Notes: generated by a model from the sequence alone, not told the origin. DNA of 64,000 nucleotides from Miniimonas arenae (GCF_006351005.1 NZ_VENP01000006.1:1-64000); one strand, 5' to 3'. Counted from the first letter of the stretch, positions 18,978-28,399 are shown. Program-made: numbers and translations.

Positions 18978-19430
18978 TCAGTCCCCCACCGTGCCGTCGG
19001 CGGCGATGGGCCAGAACGGGTTCCACGCGAGCTCCCACAGGTGCCCGTCGGGATCGGCGACGTAGCTCGAGTAGCCGCCCCAGGACGTCGAACGCGGCGC
19101 CACGACCGACGTGGCACCCGCGGCGAGCGCTCGCGCGAAGGCGGCGTCGACGTCGGCGCCGGAGGGGAAGTTGCGCGCGAGGGTGACCGAGCCGGACCCC
19201 GCGGGCAGGTCGTCGCAGCCGGTGTCCTCCGCGAGACCTGCCGCCGTGAACAGCGCGAGGATCTGGCCGCCGAGGCGGATGAAGACCACCTCGTCGTGGA
19301 CCTCGAACGGCTCCCAGCCGAGCGCCTCGTAGTAGGCGCGCGACCGCGCGACGTCGGCGACGCCGAGGGTGACGGCCGTGATGGCGCGCGGGAACGCGCC
19401 GTCGGGCGCCCCGGGATCGACCATGGCCAT
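18978..19430 (-). CDS. VOC (glyoxalase/bleomycin-resistance fold) family protein
   Basis: A 150-residue protein with the paired beta-alpha-beta-beta-beta modules of the vicinal oxygen chelate fold: ITAVTLGVADVARSRAYYEA...GW, VVFIRLGGQILALF, and the closing SSYVADPDGHLWELAWNP. It lies 18 bp downstream of leuD on the same strand and could be cotranscribed with leuCD, but has no known link to leucine synthesis. Substrate unknown. Confidence 0.85.
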   Translation of the reverse strand: MAMVDPGAPDGAFPRAITAVTLGVADVARSRAYYEALGWEPFEVHDEVVFIRLGGQILALFTAAGLAEDTGCDDLPAGSGSVTLARNFPSGADVDAAFARALAAGATSVVAPRSTSWGGYSSYVADPDGHLWELAWNPFWPIAADGTVGD

Positions 19431-19448
19431 GCCCCCGGTCAGCCCCGG

Positions 19449-20096
19449 TCAGGCGGGCTGGTCGGCGGGCCGTGCCGCGTCGATGTCGATCTTCGGCAGG
19501 TGCTTCGCCGGCAGCGTGCGCGGCCGCCAGGACTCCCGGCGCGCCTCGAACGCGGCGATCTCGTCGGCGTGCTGGAGGGTGAGGCCGATGTCGTCCAGGC
19601 CCTCCATGAGGCGCCAGCGGGTGTAGTCGTCGAGTTGGAAGGGCACCGTGACGTCACCCGCGGTGGCGGTCCGGTTGACGAGGTCGACCGTCACCTCCGT
19701 ACCGGGGGAGTTCTCCAGGATCTTCCAGAGCAGCTCGACGTCCTCCTGCTCGACGATCCCGGCGACGAGGCCCTGCTTGCCCGAGTTGCCGCGGAAGATG
19801 TCGGCGAACCGGGACGCCAGCACCACGCGGAAGCCGTAGTCCTTGAGCGCCCACACGGCGTGCTCGCGCGAGGAGCCGGTGCCGAAGTCCGGGCCGGCCA
19901 CGAGCACGGTGCCGGCGCGGTAGGCGTCCTGGTTGAGCACGAACGACGGGTCGCCGCGCCACGCCGCGAACAGCGCGTCCTCGAAGCCCGTGCGGGTCAC
20001 ACGCTTGAGGTACACGGCGGGGATGATCTGGTCGGTGTCGACGTTGCTGCGACGCAGCGGGACGCCGATCCCGGTGTGGACGGTGAACTTCTCCAT
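19449..20096 (-). CDS. leuD: 3-isopropylmalate dehydratase small subunit
   Basis: With LeuC, isomerises 2- to 3-isopropylmalate in leucine synthesis. The 215-residue product has [39 protein letters not shown], and [18 protein letters not shown], all typical. ATG at 20096 is preceded by AGGAG. It follows leuC after a 107-bp gap, which is longer than usual for this pair; nothing clear is seen in that gap. Confidence 0.96.
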   Translation of the reverse strand: MEKFTVHTGIGVPLRRSNVDTDQIIPAVYLKRVTRTGFEDALFAAWRGDPSFVLNQDAYRAGTVLVAGPDFGTGSSREHAVWALKDYGFRVVLASRFADIFRGNSGKQGLVAGIVEQEDVELLWKILENSPGTEVTVDLVNRTATAGDVTVPFQLDDYTRWRLMEGLDDIGLTLQHADEIAAFEARRESWRPRTLPAKHLPKIDIDAARPADQPA

Positions 20097-20203
20097 GGCT
20101 GGCTCCTGCTTTGTGCGAGGTTCGGGATGCGCTCGGGCGGCGCGAGGTGACGGGCTGCGCGGGGGCGGGCGGCGCGATCCGCGTCGGACCTGGCCGGACC
20201 AGG

Positions 20204-21685
20204 TCAGACCTGGAGGAGCACCTTCGGGTCCAGCGGCGCGAGCGGCGAGCCGTCGAACGTGGTGAGGTCGACGCCGGCAGGCAGGTCGAGGTCCGAGAGC
20301 GAGGACAGCGTGCCGCGGATCGCCGTGGCCGCCGCGACGAGCGGCGACACGAGGTGCGTGCGTCCGCCCTTGCCCTGACGGCCCTCGAAGTTGCGGTTCG
20401 ACGTCGAGGCGGACCGCTCCCCCGGCGCGAGCTGGTCGGGGTTCATGCCCAGGCACATCGAGCAGCCCGCGTTGCGCCACTCGGCGCCGAACTCCTTGAA
20501 GATGACGTCGAGACCCTCGGCCTCGGCCTGTAGCCGCACCCGGGCGGAGGCTGGCACGACGAGCACGCGGACGTTGTCCGCCTTGCGGTGGCCCTGGATC
20601 ACCTTGGCGATCGAGCGCAGGTCCTCGATGCGGCCGTTCGTGCACGAGCCCATGAAGACGGTGTCGACCGTGATCTCGCGCAGCGGCTGGCCCGGGACGA
20701 GGCCCATGTACTCGATCGCACGCTCGGCGGCGACGCGGTCGTTCTCGTCCGCGATCTCCTCCGGCACCGGCACCCGCGCGCTGATCGGCAGGCCCTGACC
20801 CGGGTTGGTGCCCCAGGTGACGAACGGCTCGAGGTCGCTCGCGCGCAGCTCGACCTCGGTGTCGAAGACGGCGTCGTCGTCGGTGCGCAGGGTCTTCCAG
20901 TACTCGACGGCGTCCTCCCAGTCCTGACCCTCGGGGGCGTGCGGGCGGCCCTTGATGTAGTCGAAGGTGGTCTGGTCCGGCGCGATCATGCCGGCGCGCG
21001 CGCCGGCCTCGATCGACATGTTGCAGATCGTCATCCGCGCCTCCATCGAGAGCTTCTCGATGGCGGGCCCGCGGTACTCCAGGACGTAGCCCTGGCCACC
21101 GCCAGTCCCGATCTTGGCGATGATCGCCAGGATGATGTCCTTGCTGGTCGTGCCCGGCGGAAGCTCGCCGACGACGTTGATCGCCATCGTCTTGAACGGC
21201 TGCAGCGGCAGCGTCTGCGTGGCGAGCACGTGCTCCACCTCGCTCGTCCCGATGCCGAACGCGAGACCGCCGAACGCGCCGTGCGTGGAGGTGTGCGAGT
21301 CGCCGCAGACCACCGTGAGGCCCGGCATCGTCAGCCCCAGCTGCGGCCCGACCTGGTGCACGATGCCCTGGTCGGCGTCGCCGAGGGAGTGGATGCGCAC
21401 GCCGAACTCGGCGGCGTTGTGGCGCAGGGTGTCGATCTGCGTGCGGCTCGTGAGGTCCGCGATCGGCAGGTCGATGTCCAGCGTCGGGGTGTTGTGGTCC
21501 TCGGTGGCGAGGGTGAGGTCGGTGCGACGCACCTGACGGCCGGCGAGCCGCAGGCCCTCGAAGGCCTGCGGGCTGGTCACCTCGTGGCACAGGTGGAGGT
21601 CGATGTAGAGGAGATCCGGCGCGCCGTTCTCACCCTTGCGCACGATGTGCGCGTCCCAGACCTTCTCCGCCAGGGTCTTGCCCAT
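20204..21685 (-). CDS. leuC: 3-isopropylmalate dehydratase large subunit
   Basis: The 493-residue aconitase-family catalytic subunit. The three 4Fe-4S cysteines are in [26 protein letters not shown] and [12 protein letters not shown]. The start is [13 protein letters not shown] at 21685, with a GAGGTGG ribosome site upstream. It is divergent from ndgR across a 134-bp region holding a palindrome, the classical actinobacterial arrangement in which the IclR regulator controls leuCD. Confidence 0.97.
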   Translation of the reverse strand: MGKTLAEKVWDAHIVRKGENGAPDLLYIDLHLCHEVTSPQAFEGLRLAGRQVRRTDLTLATEDHNTPTLDIDLPIADLTSRTQIDTLRHNAAEFGVRIHSLGDADQGIVHQVGPQLGLTMPGLTVVCGDSHTSTHGAFGGLAFGIGTSEVEHVLATQTLPLQPFKTMAINVVGELPPGTTSKDIILAIIAKIGTGGGQGYVLEYRGPAIEKLSMEARMTICNMSIEAGARAGMIAPDQTTFDYIKGRPHAPEGQDWEDAVEYWKTLRTDDDAVFDTEVELRASDLEPFVTWGTNPGQGLPISARVPVPEEIADENDRVAAERAIEYMGLVPGQPLREITVDTVFMGSCTNGRIEDLRSIAKVIQGHRKADNVRVLVVPASARVRLQAEAEGLDVIFKEFGAEWRNAGCSMCLGMNPDQLAPGERSASTSNRNFEGRQGKGGRTHLVSPLVAAATAIRGTLSSLSDLDLPAGVDLTTFDGSPLAPLDPKVLLQV

Positions 21686-21788
21686 GTCCCACCTCGACTC
21701 GACTCGGCTCGGGGACGGAGCGGGTCACGCACGCGGCCCCGAGTAGTTGCCGGACATCATCCCCCGTGATCTCAGCCCGTGAACTTGC

Positions 21789-21813
21789 GTCTCAGCCTCC
21801 GAGACGGCAGTAT
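21789..21813 (+). promoter_or_regulatory. ndgR promoter with 17-bp palindromic operator (copy 2)
   Basis: gtctcagcctccgagac (21789-21805) shares GTCTC-N5-CCGAGAC with the element at 12633-12649. It sits 2 bp before CAGTAT (21808-21813), which lies exactly 6 bp before the ndgR ATG and would act as the -10 of a leaderless mRNA. The element is also ~104 bp upstream of the leuC start, so one bound regulator could affect both directions. Confidence 0.6.
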
Positions 21814-21819
21814 CGAGGC

Positions 21820-22542
21820 ATGGACACGAGTGGTGTGGGAGTTCTGGACAAGGCGGCGATCGTGCTGGCCGCCCTGGAGTCGGGGCCGGCGACGCTGGCC
21901 CAGCTGGTCTCCTCGACCCACCTGGCGCGCCCGACGGCGCACCGCCTCGCCGTCGCGCTCGAGCACCACCGCCTGGTGGCGCGCGACCTCCAGGGCCGCT
22001 TCGTGCTCGGCCCGCGCCTCGGCGAGCTCGCCGCTGCCGCCGGCGAGGACCGCCTTCTCGCCGCCGCCGGTCCGGTGCTCGCGGCGCTTCGCGACCACAC
22101 GGGCGAGAGCGCGCAGCTCTACCGCCGCCAGGGCGACCACCGCATCTGCGTCGCGGCCGCCGAGCGGCCCGTGGGCCTGCGCGACTCCATCCCGGTCGGT
22201 GCGCAGCTCTCGATGCAGGCCGGCTCCGCCGCCCAGGTGCTGCTCGCCTGGGAGGAACCGGACCGGCTGCACCGCGGCCTGCACGGCGCCACCTTCACCG
22301 CCACGGTGCTGTCCGGCGTCCGACGGCGAGGCTGGGCCCAGTCCGTCGCCGAGCGCGAGCCGGGGGTCGCCTCGGTGTCCGCGCCCGTGCGCGGGCCCTC
22401 GAGCCGCGTCGTCGCGGCCGTGTCGATCTCCGGGCCGATCGAGCGGATGACCCGCCAGCCGGGTCGCCTGCACGCGGCCGCCGTCATCAGCGCGGCCAAC
22501 CGCCTCAGCGAGGTGCTGCGGCGTGCCGACGAGCACCAGTAG
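21820..22542 (+). CDS. ndgR: IclR-family regulator NdgR (leucine/sulfur amino acid control)
   Basis: The 240-residue protein closely follows known NdgR sequences: SGVGVLDKAA at the N-terminus, helix-turn-helix around GPATLAQLVSSTHLARPTAH, then RRQGDHRICVAAAE, GSAAQVLLAWEEP, SGVRRRGWAQS, and VSISGPIERMTR in the effector domain. ATG at 21820 is preferred over an earlier GTG because the NdgR family starts at MD-x-SGVGVLDKA. In Streptomyces and relatives NdgR acts on leuCD and on cysteine/methionine genes. The palindromes at 21789 and 12633 suggest it also controls itself and the monooxygenase/transporter operon. Confidence 0.93.
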   Translation: MDTSGVGVLDKAAIVLAALESGPATLAQLVSSTHLARPTAHRLAVALEHHRLVARDLQGRFVLGPRLGELAAAAGEDRLLAAAGPVLAALRDHTGESAQLYRRQGDHRICVAAAERPVGLRDSIPVGAQLSMQAGSAAQVLLAWEEPDRLHRGLHGATFTATVLSGVRRRGWAQSVAEREPGVASVSAPVRGPSSRVVAAVSISGPIERMTRQPGRLHAAAVISAANRLSEVLRRADEHQ

Positions 22543-22547
22543 GTCTC

Positions 22548-24086
22548 TCATCCCACGGGGAGCGTGACGACCGCCCGCAACCCGCCGAGCGCGGAGTCCG
22601 CGAGCACCACGTCGCCGCCCTGCTCGCGCGCGAGCTCACGCGCGATCGCCAGCCCGAGCCCCGACCCGCCCGCGTCGCGCTCGCGCGCCGCGTCGAGCCG
22701 CACGAACCGCTCGAACACCCGCTCCCGCTCGGCCACGGCGATGCCGGCGCCGTCGTCGTCGACGGCGAACTCGCCGTCGGACACCTCGATCCGCACCCGG
22801 CCGACGGCGTGCCGCACGCCGTTCGCCACGAGGTTGCGCACGACCCGGGCCAGCACCTCGGCGTCAGCGAGCGCCACGCCCTCGCCCCGCACGTCCAGCG
22901 ACACCTCGCCGGACCGCGCGGCAGCGGCCGCGGCGCCCTCGGCCACCGCCGCACGCGCGACGTCGGCGAGCGCCACCCGCTCGCGAGCGAGCGGCCGCGA
23001 GCCGACCCGCGCGAGCAGCAGGAGGTCCTCCACGAGCACCTCCATGCGGCGCACACCGTCGTCGAGGTCGGGCACGAGCTCCGCGGCGGGGTAGGCCTGC
23101 GGGTGCTCGCGTGCGACGTCGAGCGCGGCCCGCAGGCCGGTGATCGGCGAGCGCAGCTCGTGCGCCGCGTCCGCGACGAACGCCCGCTGCCGGGTCGCCG
23201 CCTCGTGCTCGCGTCGAGCGGACCGCTGGGCCGCCTGCACGGCGCCGTCGAGCCGGTCGAGCATCGCGTTGAGCGTGGTCGCGAGCGCGGCGAGCTCGCC
23301 CGAGGCGGGGACGGGGAGCGAGCCGCGGCCGCCCTCGGCCGCGACGGCGTCCGCCGCCACGCGCAGGTCCTCCACCGGCCGCAGCGCGCGGCCGAGGACC
23401 ACCCACACCACGGCGCCCAGGCCCAGGACGAGCACGGGCACCACCGCGACGAGGGCGAGCGCCAGGGCGCGGATCGTCGCGGCCACGTCGCCGAGCGGGA
23501 CGGCCGCGACGACGAGGTCGCCCGCTGTCGACCCGTCGGTCGCCGTCGTCCCGTCGGTCGCCGTCGACCCGTCGGCGCCCGGTACCGCCAGCACCGCGAC
23601 CCGCGCGGATCCGGTGTAGGCGCTGTCCGCCGTCGTGAGCGCGGGCTCGCCCGTCCGCGCGGACTCGGCCGCCTCGTCCGCCACGTCGGCGAGCGACACC
23701 ACCGGGAGCGTGAGCGACGCGTTGGCCGAGGTCGCCACGACCCGACCCTCGCCGTCGAGCACCTGCACCACCTCGCCGGGCGCGACTACGCCGAGGGCGT
23801 CGGGCACCTGGTCGGAGGCCACGAGCGAGGCGACGGTGCGCGCCCGCGTGGCCGCGGCGTCGTCGAGCGCCTCGACGCGGCCGCCCTCGAGGAGACGGAC
23901 GAGCACGACGGCGCCGATCACCAGCGCGAGCGCCACCACCCCCGTGGTGAGCAGGGTGAGGCGCCAGCGCAGGGTGCCGCGCGCGCCGGCCGCGCGACTC
24001 GCCCCCTCCGGCCGGTCCGCACCCGCCGGTCGGTCCGCGCCCGCCGGCCGATCCGCGCCCGACCGCTTGGGCGTCGCCGACCTCAT
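22548..24086 (-). CDS. Two-component sensor histidine kinase
   Basis: A 512-residue kinase. After a repetitive GADRPAG-type cytoplasmic tail comes TM1 (~45-65), an extracytoplasmic sensor region with an STATDGTTATDGST repeat, TM2 (~215-240), a HAMP-like segment (RALRPVEDLRVAADAVA), the H-box FVADAAHELRSPITGL, the N-box VVRNLVANGVRHA, and G-boxes DDDGAGIA and GSGLGLAIA. ATG at 24086 overlaps the response-regulator stop (ATGA). Its stop is only 5 bp from the convergent ndgR stop. The signal is unknown; the divergent LolA/ABC operon is the probable output. Confidence 0.93.
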   Translation of the reverse strand: MRSATPKRSGADRPAGADRPAGADRPEGASRAAGARGTLRWRLTLLTTGVVALALVIGAVVLVRLLEGGRVEALDDAAATRARTVASLVASDQVPDALGVVAPGEVVQVLDGEGRVVATSANASLTLPVVSLADVADEAAESARTGEPALTTADSAYTGSARVAVLAVPGADGSTATDGTTATDGSTAGDLVVAAVPLGDVAATIRALALALVAVVPVLVLGLGAVVWVVLGRALRPVEDLRVAADAVAAEGGRGSLPVPASGELAALATTLNAMLDRLDGAVQAAQRSARREHEAATRQRAFVADAAHELRSPITGLRAALDVAREHPQAYPAAELVPDLDDGVRRMEVLVEDLLLLARVGSRPLARERVALADVARAAVAEGAAAAAARSGEVSLDVRGEGVALADAEVLARVVRNLVANGVRHAVGRVRIEVSDGEFAVDDDGAGIAVAERERVFERFVRLDAARERDAGGSGLGLAIARELAREQGGDVVLADSALGGLRAVVTLPVG

Positions 24087-24766
24087 CCGACCATCCGGTA
24101 CCCGGCACCCCGCACCGTCGCGATCCGCTCGCGCCCGAGCTTGCGGCGAAGGTACCCCACGTACTGCTCGACGACGTTGACCTCGGCCGTCTCGGCGCCG
24201 CGCTCCCACGCCGACTCCCTTGCTCCCGCCCACACGTGGTCGAGCAGCTCGGTCTTGCCCACGACGCGGTCGGCGTGCCGCATGAGGTACTCCAGCACCC
24301 CCAGCTCGCGCACCGTCAGCTCGACCCGCTCGTCCCCGACGCTCACCTCGTGCGTCGCGGGGTCGAGGCGCACGTCGCCGACGGCGAGCGCGGCCGGGCG
24401 CGGGGTCGCCGGCCGCCGCGCGATCGCCCGGATCCGCGCCACGAGGACGACGAACGAGAACGGCTTGGTGAGGTAGTCGTCGGCACCGACGTCGAGCCCG
24501 TCGGCGACGTCGTGGTCGCCGTCCTTCGCCGACAGCAGCAGCACGGGCGTCCAGACACCCTCCGCGCGCAGCGTGGTCACGACGTCGTACCCGCTGCGCC
24601 CTGGCAGCATCACGTCGAGCACGATCGCGTCGTAGTTGCCGTAGCGCGCGAGCTCGAGGCCCGCCCGGCCGTCGTGCGCGACGTCGACGGCGAACCCCTC
24701 GGCGGTCAGCCCGCGGTGCAGCGCACGCGTGAGGGCCCGCTCGTCGTCCACCACCAGCAGCCGCAT
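24083..24766 (-). CDS. OmpR/PhoB-family response regulator
   Basis: The 227-residue protein has a receiver domain with acidic pocket VVDDE, phosphoacceptor Asp51 in IVLDVMLPG, Lys101 in DYLTKPF, and a C-terminal winged helix (RELGVLEYLMRHADRVVGKTELLDHVW...VRGAGYRMV). It is cotranscribed with the kinase. A pair of CTCAGG repeats, 11 bp apart, precedes the divergent LolA gene and is a good candidate target. Confidence 0.95.
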   Translation of the reverse strand: MRLLVVDDERALTRALHRGLTAEGFAVDVAHDGRAGLELARYGNYDAIVLDVMLPGRSGYDVVTTLRAEGVWTPVLLLSAKDGDHDVADGLDVGADDYLTKPFSFVVLVARIRAIARRPATPRPAALAVGDVRLDPATHEVSVGDERVELTVRELGVLEYLMRHADRVVGKTELLDHVWAGARESAWERGAETAEVNVVEQYVGYLRRKLGRERIATVRGAGYRMVG

Positions 24767-24821
24767 GCCCCCAGCATCCTCGATCGTCGAGCCGCATGCG
24801 CCCACCAGCGGGTCCGGTCGT

Positions 24822-24854
24822 CTCAGGGTTTCCTCAGGCAGCGCGAGGCAGGCT
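24822..24854 (+). promoter_or_regulatory. OmpR-type direct repeat and -10 box of the LolA/ABC operon
   Basis: CTCAGG at 24822-24827 and 24833-24838 are spaced 11 bp start to start, the usual pitch of OmpR/PhoB dimer sites. CAGGCT (24849-24854) lies exactly 6 bp before the ATG and could be the -10 of a leaderless transcript, placing the repeats at the -35 position where an activator would bind. Confidence 0.5.
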
Positions 24855-24860
24855 GGGCGC

Positions 24861-26210
24861 ATGACGAGCCCCGACCGCACCCCCGAGTCGACCGACCCGA
24901 TCGCCACGTCCCCCACCGGCCCGACGCCCCGGACCCGCGCCCGCGCCCGCTGGGCCGTCCCCGCCGTCGCCGTGGTCGCCGTCGGCGCCGCCTTCACGAT
25001 CCCGGCCATCGCCTCGGCCGACTCCCCCGACCTGCCCGACGTCACCGCAGAGCAGCTGCTCGCCTCGGTCGCCTCGGCCGAGCCGACCCCGCTGTCCGGC
25101 ACCGCCGTCTACACCGCGCGGCTCGGGCTGCCCGAGGTGTCGGCCGAGCTGACCGGCGGCGCCGATCCACTCAACCTCCTCTCGGGCTCCTCGACGATCC
25201 GCGTGTGGTCCGACGGCTCCGACCGCTCCCGGGTCTCGCTGCTCGGCGCCACCTCGGAGTACTCGGTCGTCACCGACGGCACGCAGGTCTGGACCTACTC
25301 CTCGGGCAAGGACGAGGTGCGCCACGTCTCCCTCGACGACCAGCTCAGCGGCATGCTCACCGTGCTCGAGCAGCAGCAGGCGGCCAAGGCCTCGACCGCG
25401 GACGTCCCGACGCCCGACGAGCTCGCCACGCAGATTCTCGACCACGCGCGGGAGGACTCCGACATCACGGTGACCGACCCGGTGACCGTAGCCGGCCGGT
25501 CCGCGTACGAGGTCCGGATCGTGCCCACGACAACCGGGACCCTCGTGGACGAGGTGCTCATCGCCGTCGACGGCGAGACCTCGGTCCCGCTCTCGGTCCA
25601 GGTGTTCTCCACGCAGGACCCCGACTCCCCCGCGCTCGAGCTCGCCTTCACGGACGTCTCGTTCACCACCCCGAGCGACGAGGCGCTGGCCTTCTCCGCG
25701 CCCGCGGGCGCGACCGTGAACGAGAAGGTGCTCACGCTCGCCGACCTCGACCCGGACGGCACCCTCACGGGCGCGCTGACCGGCGCGACGGACGGGGCGC
25801 TCGACGGCGGAGCCTGGGCCGATCAGCACGCGGACGCCTCGGGCACGCCGACCCTCCCCGAGGGCGTGAGCGTGACCGGCGAGGGGTGGGCCACGGTGGT
25901 GCAGCGCGACGGCGTCGACGTCGCCGGGCTGCTCTCCGGCGACCCGGCCGCGGTGGCCGAGCTCGCGGGTGAGGACTCCCCGTTCGGCGACTCGGCCAAC
26001 GGCGACCTGTTCGGCGAGTTCGCCGGCGACGGCGACGGCCCCGGCCTCTCGCTGGACACCTCGGCGCTCTACGACCAGCTCACCACGCCGGTCGACGGCG
26101 GTCGGGTGCTCTCCTCGGCGCTGCTGTCCGTCCTCGTGACCGACGACGGCCGCGTGCTCGTGGGCTCGGTGCCCACGCAGACGCTCCTGCAGACCGCCGG
26201 GCTCGCGTGA
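24861..26210 (+). CDS. LolA-like/DUF2092-type exported protein
   Basis: A 449-residue protein. A polybasic start with one TM/signal segment (WAVPAVAVVAVGAAFTIPAIASA) is followed by a LolA/RseB-like beta fold: LSGTAVYTARLGLPEV, TIRVWSDGSDRSRVSLLGATSEYSVVTDG, VWTYSSGKDEVRHVSL, GRSAYEVRIVPTTTGTLVDEVLIAVDGETSVPLSV. The C-terminal third (~310-449) is less conserved and Asp/Gly-rich. It heads a three-gene operon with an ABC ATPase (GTGA overlap) and permease. Actinobacterial LolA-like proteins may carry lipids or lipoproteins outside the membrane; here the job is inferred only. Confidence 0.85.
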   Translation: MTSPDRTPESTDPIATSPTGPTPRTRARARWAVPAVAVVAVGAAFTIPAIASADSPDLPDVTAEQLLASVASAEPTPLSGTAVYTARLGLPEVSAELTGGADPLNLLSGSSTIRVWSDGSDRSRVSLLGATSEYSVVTDGTQVWTYSSGKDEVRHVSLDDQLSGMLTVLEQQQAAKASTADVPTPDELATQILDHAREDSDITVTDPVTVAGRSAYEVRIVPTTTGTLVDEVLIAVDGETSVPLSVQVFSTQDPDSPALELAFTDVSFTTPSDEALAFSAPAGATVNEKVLTLADLDPDGTLTGALTGATDGALDGGAWADQHADASGTPTLPEGVSVTGEGWATVVQRDGVDVAGLLSGDPAAVAELAGEDSPFGDSANGDLFGEFAGDGDGPGLSLDTSALYDQLTTPVDGGRVLSSALLSVLVTDDGRVLVGSVPTQTLLQTAGLA

Positions 26211-27352
26211 GCGAGGCGGCCACGGCGGCCGACGTGGCCGCAGCCCCCGAGGCGCAGCGCGCCTCGGGGGCGCCCGCTGCCTCGGAGGCAGCGCCGACGG
26301 ACGTCACCTCGCCGGGAGGCACGTCGCCGGCGGTCGCCCACCGGGCCCGCCCCGCGGTGCCCGCCACCCACCCCGCGCCCGACGGCGAGCAGCACCCGGG
26401 CGTCGACCTCGCCGTCCGCACCGCCGGGCTGACCAAGCGTTTCCGCACGGGTCAGCTCGCCGTCGACGGCGTGGACCTCGCGGTCCCGCGCGGCGCGGTC
26501 TACGGCTTTCTCGGGCCGAACGGCTCGGGCAAGACCACGACGATCCGGATGCTGCTCGGCCTCGTCACGCCGACCGCGGGCCGGGCGTGGCTGCTGGGCG
26601 AGGCGATGCCCGAGGGCTCCGCGCGCGTGCTGCCGCGGGTCGGCGCCCTCGTCGAGGGTCCGGCGTTCCAGCCCTACCTCACCGGCGCCGCGAACCTCGA
26701 GCGGCTCGACGCCGCCGACGCGACGGTGGACGCGCGCGGCTCCCGCGCCCGGGTCGGCACCGCGCTCGAACGGGTCGGCCTCATGGCGGCCGCCGGCAAG
26801 CGGTACCGCCAGTACTCCCTCGGGATGAAGCAGCGCCTCGGCCTCGCCGCGGCGCTGCTGCGCCCCCGGGACCTCGTCGTGCTCGACGAGCCGACGAACG
26901 GCCTCGACCCGCAGGGCACGCGCGAAGTACGCGCGCTCGTGCGCGAGCTCGCCGACGACGGCGCCACCGTGCTCGTCTCCTCGCACCTGCTGGCGGAGAT
27001 CGACCAGGTCTGCAGCCACGTCGGGGTGATGAGCCGCGGCCGGCTGCTCGTGCAGGGCGAGCGCGAGGCGCTCGTCGCGAGCCGTGCGGGCACCGCGACG
27101 CTCACCACGACCCCTGCGGGCGAGGCACTCGTCGCGACCGCGCTGCCCGGTGCGGCGTCCGTAGCGGGCGTCGAGCCGGGTGCGGACGGCGCCGTCGTGC
27201 TCACGCTCGCGCTCGGCGAGGCGCCCTTCGAGGCGCTCGCCCCCGCGCTCGTGGCGGGCGGTGTGCCCGTCCTCGGGCTCGCGCAGGTGCGCCCGAGCCT
27301 GGAGGACGTGTTCGTGGAGCTGACCGGGGAGGGCTTCGATGTCGCGCGCTGA
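26207..27352 (+). CDS. ABC transporter ATP-binding protein
   Basis: A 381-residue ATPase with Walker A GPNGSGKTTT, signature YSLGMKQRLGLAAALL, Walker B LVVLDEPTNGLDPQG and the switch His in SSHLLAEI, as in CcmA/bacitracin-type exporters. The GTG at 26207 overlaps the LolA-like stop. The first ~65 residues are an Ala/Pro-rich extension unlike the family, so a start closer to LAVRTAGLTKRF is possible, though no good internal start is evident. It works with the permease at 27339. Confidence 0.9.
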   Translation: MSEAATAADVAAAPEAQRASGAPAASEAAPTDVTSPGGTSPAVAHRARPAVPATHPAPDGEQHPGVDLAVRTAGLTKRFRTGQLAVDGVDLAVPRGAVYGFLGPNGSGKTTTIRMLLGLVTPTAGRAWLLGEAMPEGSARVLPRVGALVEGPAFQPYLTGAANLERLDAADATVDARGSRARVGTALERVGLMAAAGKRYRQYSLGMKQRLGLAAALLRPRDLVVLDEPTNGLDPQGTREVRALVRELADDGATVLVSSHLLAEIDQVCSHVGVMSRGRLLVQGEREALVASRAGTATLTTTPAGEALVATALPGAASVAGVEPGADGAVVLTLALGEAPFEALAPALVAGGVPVLGLAQVRPSLEDVFVELTGEGFDVAR

Positions 27353-28325
27353 GGCCACGTCGCCGGCGGTCGGCGGGTCCGCTGCCACCGCCACCGCCGC
27401 TGCCACTGCTGCGAGCCGCGCCGTCGGGACCGACGGCGGGCCGGGCCGGGCCGTCGGGGCCGACGTGTCGGACACCGCATCAGGCGGACCGCGCACGTCC
27501 CGCGCCCGCGCGACCGCCCGGCTGCTGCGCAACGAGCTGCGCCTCGTGCTCGGCCGCCGCCGCAACCAGCTCCTCCTCGCGCTGCTCACCGCGGTGCCCG
27601 TGCTGCTCGGGATCATGCTCGCGATCGTGAGCGACTCCGCGTACGCGGGACAGGGACCCGGGTTCATCTCGCGGGTCGCGGGGAACGGGCTGTTCCTCGT
27701 CGTGACGTCGCTGTTCCTCTGCCTGCCGTTCCTGCTCCCCCTCGTGGTGAGCATCGCGTCGGGCGACGCGGTGGCCGGCGAGGCCGGCGCCGGGACGCTG
27801 CGCTACCTGCTCCTCGTGCCCATCCCGCGCGGCCGGCTCCTGCTGGTCAAGGCCGCGGGTGCGCTCGTGCTCGTGCTCGCGGGCGTCCTGCTCGTGGCGG
27901 CGGCCGCGTTCCTCACGGGCGGGCTGCTGTTCGGGTTCGGCGACCTCACGCTGCTCTCGGGCCAGAGCGTGGGCACCGGGGCCGGCGTCGTCCGCATGCT
28001 CGGCGTGACGGCGTACGTCGCGATGTCCCTCACGGGGCTGATCGCCGTCGGGCTGTTCTTCTCCACGCTGACGGAGGTCGCGATCGGCGCGATGGCCGCG
28101 ACCGTGGTGGTCTCGGTGGTCTCCACGGTGCTCGACTCGCTCCCCCAGCTCGCCGCGATCCACCCCTACCTGCTCACGCACCACTGGTTCGACTTCGCGG
28201 AGTTCCTGCGCTGGGACGTCTCGGCGGGCGTGCTCTTGCAGGGCGTGGCCGTCCAGGCCGCCTGGGTCGCCGTCTTCGGCTCGCTCGCCTGGGCGCGGTT
28301 CACGACGGCGGACATCACCTCCTGA
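27339..28325 (+). CDS. ABC transporter permease (ABC-2 type)
   Basis: A 328-residue protein with a ~50-residue low-complexity N-terminus and then six TM segments: RRRNQLLLALLTAVPVLLGI, LFLVVTSLFLCLPFLLPLV, GALVLVLAGVLLVAAAAFL, and a C-terminal AAWVAVFGSLAWARF. The ATG at 27339 overlaps the ATPase by 14 bp. Cargo is unknown. The neighbouring two-component system and LolA-like protein suggest a cell-envelope stress or lipid function. Confidence 0.88.
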   Translation: MSRAEATSPAVGGSAATATAAATAASRAVGTDGGPGRAVGADVSDTASGGPRTSRARATARLLRNELRLVLGRRRNQLLLALLTAVPVLLGIMLAIVSDSAYAGQGPGFISRVAGNGLFLVVTSLFLCLPFLLPLVVSIASGDAVAGEAGAGTLRYLLLVPIPRGRLLLVKAAGALVLVLAGVLLVAAAAFLTGGLLFGFGDLTLLSGQSVGTGAGVVRMLGVTAYVAMSLTGLIAVGLFFSTLTEVAIGAMAATVVVSVVSTVLDSLPQLAAIHPYLLTHHWFDFAEFLRWDVSAGVLLQGVAVQAAWVAVFGSLAWARFTTADITS

Positions 28326-28383
28326 GCCCGCCCGCTCCGGCGGTCGGTTCGCCGGCGGCGTTGCCTCTCTCCCCCATTGCTCT

Positions 28384-28399
28384 AATGGTTTGATACATT
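28384..28399 (+). promoter_or_regulatory. Promoter/operator of the membrane protein-GntR operon
   Basis: AATG-N8-CATT forms a short inverted repeat in an AT-rich island. It contains TACATT (28394-28399), 6 bp from the ATG, a good -10 for a leaderless mRNA. The GntR regulator encoded next is the obvious ligand. Confidence 0.4.

Noticed and set aside
21766-21819. Earlier GTG start for ndgR
   Set aside because: It adds residues not found in NdgR homologues and would place the operator and -10 inside the gene.
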